A stretch of 12,429 bases of DNA from CAYJAD01 sp964372165. GTDB lineage: Bacteria > Desulfobacterota > Desulfovibrionia > Desulfovibrionales > Desulfovibrionaceae. Position 1 is the first letter of the stretch. The number at the start of each line of letters is the position of its first letter. Shown here one piece after another: positions 7,901 to 12,429 of the stretch. The stretch lies in assembly GCA_964372165.1 (NCBI GenBank), contig CAYJPT010000063.1:1-12429 (forward strand). Direction: 5' to 3'. Made by a program: the position numbers and the translations under genes. The notes beneath the pieces are model-generated. The model did not search any database, was not told where the DNA came from, and was given only the letters and a program-made list of their open reading frames with translations.

Positions 7901-9089
7901 AAATGGTGCGCAAATACATGTTAAAGATGGTGATGAAGTAAGCAAGGGAACCAAACTTGCCGAATGGGATCCGTTCAACGAACCATTTGTTGCTGAAGTT
8001 GGTGGTGTAATTAAGTTTACTGATATTGTTGACGGTAAAACCGTACAAGAAAAAGTTGACGACATTACACGCCAAGCTACACAAACCATCATGGAATATC
8101 GTACAACTAACTTTAAGCCAACTATTTCTGTATGCGATGATAAAGGAAATGTAAAAATGCGTGGCGAAATTGCCAACGCTGCCAACTACAGCTTACCTGT
8201 TGGTTCCATTATCATGGTACGGGATGGTTCAAGCATTGAAGCCGGTGACATTATTGCTCGTAAACCGCGTGAGACTTCAAAAACCAAGGACATCGTTGGT
8301 GGTTTACCACGTGTTGCTGAATTATTTGAAGTGCGTAAACCTAAAGATATGGCTGTTGTCTCTGAAATATCAGGTACAGTTGCTTATGCCGGTGAAGCCA
8401 AAGGAAAACGTAAACTTATTGTTACCCCTGATGTTGGCGATACTAAAGAATATCTTGTACCAAAGGGTAAACATATTACCTCGGCTGATGGCGATTTTGT
8501 TGAGGCAGGTGACAGCCTTACAGAAGGCTATCCAGAATTGCATGATATTTTACGCACCCGTGGCGAAAAATATTTGGCACGCTATCTTGTTGACGAGATT
8601 CAAGAAGTTTACCGTTTCCAAGGTGTTGGAATTGACGATAAACACATTGAAGTTATTGTACGTCAAATGCTTAAGAAAGTTTCCATCACTGATGCTGGTG
8701 AAACAAGCTTCTTAGTAGGCGAGCAAGTAGATAAGATTGAATTTAAAATAGAAAATCAAAAAGCAGTGGCAGAAGGTAGAACGCCAGCTACAGCTGAGCC
8801 AATGGTGCTTGGTATTACTCAAGCATCTTTGACTACATCTTCATTTATATCGGCGGCTTCTTTCCAAGAAACCACTAAGGTACTAACTGAAGCAGCCCTT
8901 AAGGGTAAGCTTGACTATCTTCGTGGCCTAAAAGAAAATGTCATTGTAGGACGTTTAATTCCAGCAGGTACAGGTTACCGTGAATATGTTAACAGTGACA
9001 TAAACGTACCTGATCAAAAAGAACGTCCTAATAAATTCCTCGAAGAGCTTGAGGAAAACCCATTATTAGTTGATATAGCTAAAGATTAA
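4920..9089 (+). CDS. rpoC: DNA-directed RNA polymerase subunit beta'
   Basis: Beta' subunit of RNA polymerase, carrying the catalytic magnesium site. The product is 1389 residues, close to the family's usual length (E. coli 1407). The N-terminal zinc ribbon has C75, C77, C90 and C93. The catalytic motif NADFDGDQMAVH places the metal-binding aspartates at D467, D469 and D471. The second zinc site is C809, C884, C891 and C894. The bridge helix/trigger-loop region contains QSIGEPGTQLTMRTFHIGG, with M928, R929 and H932 aligned to the E. coli trigger-loop residues. The C-terminal part is complete. The start is ATG 4920 with AAAGGA at 4908-4913. It is the last gene of the rpoBC unit: a terminator hairpin begins 7 bases after the stop. 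The rpsL-rpsG-fusA genes that often follow rpoC in bacteria are not here. Confidence 0.99.
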   Translation: MSLDELFTTRGTSGNVANIRNLKAIQISIASPESVREWSFGEVKKPETINYRTFKPERDGLFCAKIFGPVKDYECNCGKYKRMKHRGIVCEKCGVEVIASKVRRERMGHIELAAPVAHIWFLKTLPSKIGTLLDMSMADLEKVLYFDSYMVLDPGSTNLQKMQVISEDQYLQVINHYGSDDVFTVGMGAEAVRSLLEELNLETLRAELREESQTTKSQTKKKKLTKRLKIVESFLESNNKPEWMIMEVIPVIPPELRPLVPLDGGRFATSDLNDLYRRVINRNNRLKRLMELGAPEIIIRNEKRMLQEAVDALFDNGRRGRAITGTNGRALKSLSDMIKGKQGRFRQNLLGKRVDYSGRSVIVVGPYLKLHQCGLPKKMALELFKPFIYSELEKRGYASTIKSAKKMVEREDLVVWDILSEVVREYPILLNRAPTLHRLGIQAFEPLLVEGKAIRLHPLVCSAYNADFDGDQMAVHIPLSIEAQIECRVLMMSTNNILSPANGTPVIVPSQDIVLGLYYMTVARSFEKGEGMTFCAPWEVIAAYDAEQISLHARIKVRIEDKIYETTPGRILVREIIPQSVPFDLVNDVLTKKNIAKLVGSSYRDAGIKATVILCDKLKDLGYEYATRAGITIGVKDLIIPEAKKGILHSAQNEVDGIESQYRDGIITRTEKYNKVVDVWTKATQDISTEMTRDISYDIVTDAKTGNTEKNQSFNPIFMMSNSGARGNQDQMRQLAGMRGLMAKPSGEIIETPITSSFREGLSVLQYFTSTHGARKGLADTALKTANSGYLTRRLVDVVQDVIVAERDCGTVDGVELTHIRDGGDIKSRLSERALGRVLLYPVEDPDNEGQILLPENTLIDEQAAQIISDSGINSIMVRSALTCQSGRGICSLCYGRDLARGHLVNIGETVGIIAAQSIGEPGTQLTMRTFHIGGTASSTIEKSTYEAQNNGRVALTRVRAVTNRNGVSLVLGKSGQLTIVDAQGREREKYFLPNGAQIHVKDGDEVSKGTKLAEWDPFNEPFVAEVGGVIKFTDIVDGKTVQEKVDDITRQATQTIMEYRTTNFKPTISVCDDKGNVKMRGEIANAANYSLPVGSIIMVRDGSSIEAGDIIARKPRETSKTKDIVGGLPRVAELFEVRKPKDMAVVSEISGTVAYAGEAKGKRKLIVTPDVGDTKEYLVPKGKHITSADGDFVEAGDSLTEGYPELHDILRTRGEKYLARYLVDEIQEVYRFQGVGIDDKHIEVIVRQMLKKVSITDAGETSFLVGEQVDKIEFKIENQKAVAEGRTPATAEPMVLGITQASLTTSSFISAASFQETTKVLTEAALKGKLDYLRGLKENVIVGRLIPAGTGYREYVNSDINVPDQKERPNKFLEELEENPLLVDIAKD

Positions 9090-9096
9090 TTATAAA

Positions 9097-9120
9097 AAAG
9101 CCCTATTAACCATAGGGCTT
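9097..9120 (+). repeat. rpoC terminator hairpin, copy 1 of 3
   Basis: Perfect 9-bp arms AAGCCCTAT/ATAGGGCTT around a TAACC loop, preceded by an A-run (9094-9099). This is the left half of the original rpoC terminator. The T-tract that should follow is displaced, because the element starts straight after GGGCTT. Identical copies lie at 9284-9307 and 9471-9494. Confidence 0.9.
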
Positions 9121-9283
9121 CAGACGAATGACAAACCCCCTTAAGGGCGTTTGTGCCGCCTAAGCAAGCCAACACTAAAAAGGGCTTGCTTGGCAGTAAG
9201 TCACGAAAATCAATCGGTTAACGGCTAAGCAAAGCTTCGCCTACTCTTGATTTATCGGTCGTACTGACTTTGTCAGCACTCTC
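9121..9283 (+). mobile_element. Structured MITE-like element, copy 2 (after rpoC)
   Basis: 163 bases homologous to the element at 55-205. The inverted ends AGA-N4-TGACAAA and TTTGTCA-N4-TCT lie one base inside each edge (9122 and 9282). The same four stems form with different sequence: H1 9131-9154 (ACAAAC/GTTTGT, CCC/GGG, loop TTAA), H2 9158-9194 (12 bp, bulged T9161, 12-base loop), H3 9203-9262 (ACGA/TCGT, AAATCAA/TTGATTT, inner GGC-AAGC/GCTT-GCC at 9223-9241), and H4 9261-9279 (CTGAC/GTCAG, loop TTT). It is non-coding and in the same orientation as rpoC. It is flanked by exact copies of the rpoC terminator hairpin. H2 and H3 changes relative to copy 1 keep pairing, so the fold is under selection or was until recently. 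Whether it acts as RNA or as folded DNA cannot be told. Confidence 0.75.
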
Positions 9284-9307
9284 AAAGCCCTATTAACCAT
9301 AGGGCTT
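9284..9307 (+). repeat. rpoC terminator hairpin, copy 2 of 3
   Basis: Identical to 9097-9120. It separates the two element copies and has no T-tract of its own. Confidence 0.9.
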
Positions 9308-9470
9308 CAGACGAATGACAAACCCCCTTAAGGGCGTTTGTGCCGCCTAAGCAAGCCAACACTAAAAAGGGCTTGCTTGGCAGTAAGTCACGAAAATCAA
9401 TCGGTTAACGGCTAAGCAAAGCTTCGCCTACTCTTGATTTATCGGTCGTACTGACTTTGTCAGCACTCTC
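9308..9470 (+). mobile_element. Structured MITE-like element, copy 3 (tandem duplicate)
   Basis: Identical base for base to the copy at 9121-9283. Together with the hairpin it forms a perfect 187-base tandem repeat. The identity points to a recent duplication, most simply unequal recombination or slippage between the 24-base hairpin repeats, rather than a second independent insertion. Confidence 0.75.
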
Positions 9471-9500
9471 AAAGCCCTATTAACCATAGGGCTTTTTTAT
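9471..9500 (+). terminator. Functional rpoBC intrinsic terminator (hairpin copy 3)
   Basis: The third hairpin copy (AAGCCCTAT/ATAGGGCTT, loop TAACC) is followed by TTTTAT, giving six consecutive T with the two at the stem base. This is the only copy of the three with a proper T-tract, so it should end rpoBC transcripts that pass through both elements. The mRNA would then carry about 400 bases of structured 3' tail. Confidence 0.85.
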
Positions 9501-9530
9501 ATATTTTTAATACTCACCATAAAGGAAAAA

Positions 9531-10172
9531 ATGCAATTTCATTATTCTATATCGAAAGACATTGCCGCAGTAATTCTTAGTGGTGGCCTGTCTACACGTA
9601 TGGGAAGAGATAAAGCAATCTTACAGCCTTATGGTGATTGTGAACCAGATTTGCTTGCCAGAACAAACCTAATTCTTACAAAATATTTTACTAAGATATG
9701 GGTTTCTTGTGCACAAAATAAGCCAAGACTTGGTTATGATTGTCTCATAGACGAGTTCAATTGTATTGGTCCAATATCAGGTATTTACGCAGGTTTGCGT
9801 GCAGCCCATGAGGCTAAAATCAAAGCTATATTGGTACTTGCTTGTGACCTACCACTTATAAATGATCAACTAATAACAAACCTTATTACAGCACGTCACG
9901 AACACCGAAGCACAAAACAAGATACATATAATTTAATGACTACTTTTTACCATGAAGAAAGTCAAAATATTGAAGCTCTTGCTTCCATTTATGAAGTTGA
10001 TGCTTTGCCACTTTTTAAAAAAGCCATTGAGCAAGGTATTCGTGCCCCACGCCTTGTTATACTTGAGCATCAACGGACACTTATTTCGTGTACACCAAAT
10101 ATTACCCAGGCACTATTTAACCTTAATACTGCTGCTGAATATGTAGAATTTAAAAAAAATTATCAAAAATAA
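9531..10172 (+). CDS. mobA: Molybdenum cofactor guanylyltransferase (MobA-like)
   Basis: Predicted cytoplasmic enzyme that joins GMP from GTP to molybdopterin-bound molybdenum, making the guanine dinucleotide cofactor used by formate dehydrogenases and other DMSO-reductase-family enzymes. The 213 residues fit the family (E. coli MobA is 194). The nucleotide-binding signature LSGGLSTRMGRDK spans residues 16-28 of a Rossmann-like start (AAVIL). D74 lies before GPISGIYAGL (G80, P81), the usual second motif, and LACDLPL with D106 is the metal/nucleotide-binding strand end. The start is ATG 9531 with AAAGGA four bases upstream. The gene stands alone on this strand after the rpoBC terminator, with no clear promoter in the 30-base gap, so it may use a promoter inside the repeat block or depend on read-through. 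Related nucleotidyltransferases (MocA, other NTP_transf_3 proteins) are possible, but the motifs favour MobA. Confidence 0.85.
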   Translation: MQFHYSISKDIAAVILSGGLSTRMGRDKAILQPYGDCEPDLLARTNLILTKYFTKIWVSCAQNKPRLGYDCLIDEFNCIGPISGIYAGLRAAHEAKIKAILVLACDLPLINDQLITNLITARHEHRSTKQDTYNLMTTFYHEESQNIEALASIYEVDALPLFKKAIEQGIRAPRLVILEHQRTLISCTPNITQALFNLNTAAEYVEFKKNYQK

Positions 10173-10222
10173 ATATGCAGGATTCTTAATATATAAAACA
10201 CAAAATAATAAAATAGCATCCT

Positions 10223-11758
10223 TTATTCACTTAGTCTTAATTCAATATCTCTAACAGCATTAACCCTAAAACTACGCCAAACTTTATCAATGCGTACCAT
10301 GCCTGGTGCTGCATTACGCATAGGTTTTACATGGCGCGCTTCTGCACAGATAATCTGCGCTTGTGTATTATCTTTTTGCCAGCTTTTTATTGCAGCAAGG
10401 GCAGCAGCCTCATTCAAAGTATTTTCAGAAATTTCTTGCCCACTAAAATGTCGTCGAATTATACAATGTGACCCAGGCCCACCCTCCACATGTAACCATA
10501 AATCATGAGCGGCAGCCATGCGCAAGGCAGCCCAATTACCCTTGGCATCCTTACCACGCAAAATCAAAAATTTATCTGTACTATAAAAAGCTTCAACACC
10601 TTTTGGCAGTACAATAGTTTTTGTATTTTTTACATGATGCTCTGGCTTTATGTCTACATTACCAGCAAGCACTGCATGCATGGTATTTTTTAAATCATGC
10701 AATTGCTGCTGCAACTTATCACGACGCTTTGCAAGAAAGCTAAAACCTCGCCTACCTCGCCCAGCTTGATGAAAAAATATTTGCATATTTGCGCTTAAAC
10801 TATATCTTGGATCAAGTTTAATTACGCCATGCTTTGGATCATCGGTTTCAATGCATGACATTTTAACATCAGGGTCATACTGCCACATAATATTTTGTAA
10901 TGCTAAGCCGAGAGCTTGCATGTCTACAAGCCCTTGCAAACGTACTTCTTCCTCTTGTAATTTATGTAGCAAACGCTCAAGGCGTGCGATTTCTCGTTTA
11001 TGCGGCGTTGCTTTAACATTTCGTTCTTTTTGTGCTGCCACACCAAGTACAAGGGCATCACCCAATAAAGATGTTGCAACAATTGGATCATCAAATACCT
11101 GTTCTGAACGCTCGTTTACTAAAGCCTTAGGTAGTGGCCAAGCTAGTATTTCCGCTTCTGCCCCTTGTCCATATACAAAAACATCTCCGCCGCCATGCTC
11201 TAAGTCCATCAACAGGGCTTCTAAATCAAGTTTATCCAAATGCGGAATAACGCGTCTTAAGTTTGGCGTAAGCATAGGCCATTGCTTCCAGTGGCTATCT
11301 GCCAAATGCAAAATATCTTGTGGCCAGAGTATTTGTGCATCATCTGGTGGCAAAGTTGGGCAAGCACCTTGCACTAACGATAAACCATCACGCAAATCAA
11401 GCACAAGCCAAGTTTCTTGATTACTTGGTACACCATTAACTACATCTGAACGAAAAAGCAGCAACAAACGTCGATTAAGCCAATCCAAACTACAAGACAC
11501 AATGCGCCGACCGGCACAATATTTACGAAGCCGCATAATTTGCGCAGTTGGAGGCGCACTTACAGTTGGTCTTTGTCTTGCAAAGTATAAAAAAGGTGTT
11601 TTGCGCGATGCCTTTAGCACTAAGTGTTGCTTACGTTTTTGTGCATAAATACTTAGCACAAAGACATGCTCAGCTGGGCTTTGTATCTTTTCTAGACGAG
11701 CACCCTCAAGCATTGGGCATAAGGCTTGGCCAAAACGGCGAAAAACATGTGCATCCAT
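10223..11758 (-). CDS. NFACT-family protein (RqcH/FbpA-like)
   Basis: 511-residue protein of the NFACT family (RqcH, Tae2/NEMF), which in characterised members binds stalled 60S/50S-peptidyl-tRNA complexes and recruits alanyl-tRNA to tag nascent chains. Domain order: NFACT-N (about 1-200, with RLRKYCAGRRIV at 76-87), a basic, glutamate-rich coiled-coil-like middle (about 245-290 and 335-365), and NFACT-R (about 385-505) with the hallmark DLWLHVEGGPGSH at 419-431. It is somewhat shorter than B. subtilis RqcH (about 570). The D-R pair essential in RqcH seems to be N95-R96 here, so tailing activity is uncertain. The start ATG (11758) lies 6 bases after the stop of the upstream methyltransferase gene, with only a distant AGGA as ribosome binding site, so translational coupling is likely. 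Older annotations call such proteins fibronectin-binding or DUF814. Confidence 0.85.
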   Translation of the reverse strand: MDAHVFRRFGQALCPMLEGARLEKIQSPAEHVFVLSIYAQKRKQHLVLKASRKTPFLYFARQRPTVSAPPTAQIMRLRKYCAGRRIVSCSLDWLNRRLLLLFRSDVVNGVPSNQETWLVLDLRDGLSLVQGACPTLPPDDAQILWPQDILHLADSHWKQWPMLTPNLRRVIPHLDKLDLEALLMDLEHGGGDVFVYGQGAEAEILAWPLPKALVNERSEQVFDDPIVATSLLGDALVLGVAAQKERNVKATPHKREIARLERLLHKLQEEEVRLQGLVDMQALGLALQNIMWQYDPDVKMSCIETDDPKHGVIKLDPRYSLSANMQIFFHQAGRGRRGFSFLAKRRDKLQQQLHDLKNTMHAVLAGNVDIKPEHHVKNTKTIVLPKGVEAFYSTDKFLILRGKDAKGNWAALRMAAAHDLWLHVEGGPGSHCIIRRHFSGQEISENTLNEAAALAAIKSWQKDNTQAQIICAEARHVKPMRNAAPGMVRIDKVWRSFRVNAVRDIELRLSE

Positions 11759-11764
11759 AAAGCA

Positions 11765-12429
11765 CTAAGGTTTCCTAAACCATACACCAGAATAGTCACA
11801 AGGTGTTAGCTGCAAATCTAAACCACGATCTTGCATAAATTCATGCACAGCCTTACGGCAACCATCCCAATGACCATAGTCATCAATTTGTACATAAGCA
11901 CCAGTAACAAGATTATCGTAAAGATTTAATAAAATGTCTCTTGTAGAAGTGTACCAGTCACCATCCATATGTAAGAGGGCAATATTACCCATCTGTTCTT
12001 TCCATTCCGGTAAGGTATCACAAAAGTAACCCTTTACAATAACGAGTCTATCAGCAGCACCAAGATTATTACAAATCCCGTGTACTGATGAGGTCGGCGC
12101 AGCACAAGTACCAGTCCCCCAATTGCTCTGCTCTGCTTGTACACCTCGGTGTACATCGTTTTCACCTGATGGAGGCATGCCACTATAACTATCACAAGCA
12201 AAAATTTTGCGCCCAGTCGTATCATAATTTTTTAGCACCCATGCCAATAAGCCACTGCTGCCACCGCCTGCTACACCACACTCCACAAAATTGCCTCCAA
12301 GGTTACTAGTGCAAACATTCTTGGCATTGGTAAATAGTGACTGTAGACGCTCAGGCCCTACCATAGTATATGGTTGGATTTTGGGGTATAGAGCTTGAAA
12401 TTCATCATCTATAAATATTTGATTTGATA
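11765..12429 (-). CDS. TylF/MycF-family O-methyltransferase, 5' end outside the window
   Basis: SAM-dependent O-methyltransferase of the TylF (macrocin O-methyltransferase) family. An ATG at 12364 is in frame, but the frame stays open to the window edge and encodes DDEFQALYPKIQPYTMVGPERL, split here by that ATG codon. This matches the family's usual N-terminal region, so the ATG is an internal methionine and the gene is partial. 220 codons are visible. Counting from the internal Met, FVECGVAGGGSSG (26-38) is the SAM-binding loop, and DSYSGMPPSG follows. LHMDGDW and QIDDYGHW carry the aspartates that bind magnesium in MycF. The substrate is unknown: family members act on sugar hydroxyls of macrolides, and homologues occur in glycan and polyketide clusters. 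It precedes the NFACT gene by 6 bp and is probably co-transcribed with it. Confidence 0.88.
   Translation of the reverse strand, partial: SNQIFIDDEFQALYPKIQPYTMVGPERLQSLFTNAKNVCTSNLGGNFVECGVAGGGSSGLLAWVLKNYDTTGRKIFACDSYSGMPPSGENDVHRGVQAEQSNWGTGTCAAPTSSVHGICNNLGAADRLVIVKGYFCDTLPEWKEQMGNIALLHMDGDWYTSTRDILLNLYDNLVTGAYVQIDDYGHWDGCRKAVHEFMQDRGLDLQLTPCDYSGVWFRKP

Noticed and set aside
8161..8715. 184-residue plus-strand ORF inside rpoC
   Set aside because: It is out of frame within the conserved rpoC 3' part, and its leucine-rich composition is typical of a frame shadow.
9097..9494. CRISPR-like array (24-base hairpin repeat with spacers)
   Set aside because: The intervening segments are 163 bases and identical to each other, and their homologue occurs at another locus. 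They are not spacers.
10173..10222. Bidirectional terminator between mobA and the NFACT gene
   Set aside because: AGGAT and ATCCT can pair, but only across a loop of more than 30 bases with a weak stem. No convincing terminator is visible in this 50-base gap.

Overview
The window looks like a chromosomal segment from an AT-rich member of the Desulfovibrionales (Desulfovibrio-like). The basis is RpoB and RpoC: from memory, the RpoB N-terminus and the 1376/1389-residue subunit lengths fit Desulfovibrionaceae best. No search was run, so the genus is open.

Layout. Bases 1-641 are a non-coding leader. It holds a hairpin-flanked structured repeat (about 25-236), a plausible sigma70-type promoter (383-412), a strong attenuator-like terminator (515-557) and a short GC-rich hairpin just before the rpoB ribosome binding site. 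rpoB (642-4772) and rpoC (4920-9089) encode the beta and beta' subunits of RNA polymerase. Their 147-bp gap contains three stem-loops. After rpoC comes a 9097-9500 block: the operon's terminator hairpin is present three times, separated by two identical copies of the structured element seen before rpoB. Next is a MobA-type molybdenum cofactor guanylyltransferase gene (9531-10172). The convergent minus-strand pair follows: an NFACT/RqcH-family gene (10223-11758) and, 6 bp upstream of it, a TylF-family O-methyltransferase gene that runs off the right edge of the window.

The genes are mostly housekeeping: transcription (rpoBC), cofactor maturation for molybdenum/tungsten enzymes (mobA), probable ribosome-associated quality control (NFACT), and a small-molecule or glycan methyltransferase.

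The most unusual feature is the repeat family. About 151-163 bp of sequence has imperfect inverted ends (AGA-N4-TGACAAA) and four internal stems supported by compensatory changes between the two loci. At both loci the element sits immediately after a transcription-terminator-like hairpin, in the same orientation as the upstream gene. At both loci the flanking direct repeat is the whole hairpin, although the two hairpins differ in sequence and length (30 and 24 bp). Removing element plus one repeat from the rpoC locus restores a symmetric A-tract/T-tract terminator. This suggests a small, possibly undescribed mobile element whose target-site duplication is set by a hairpin rather than by a fixed stagger.
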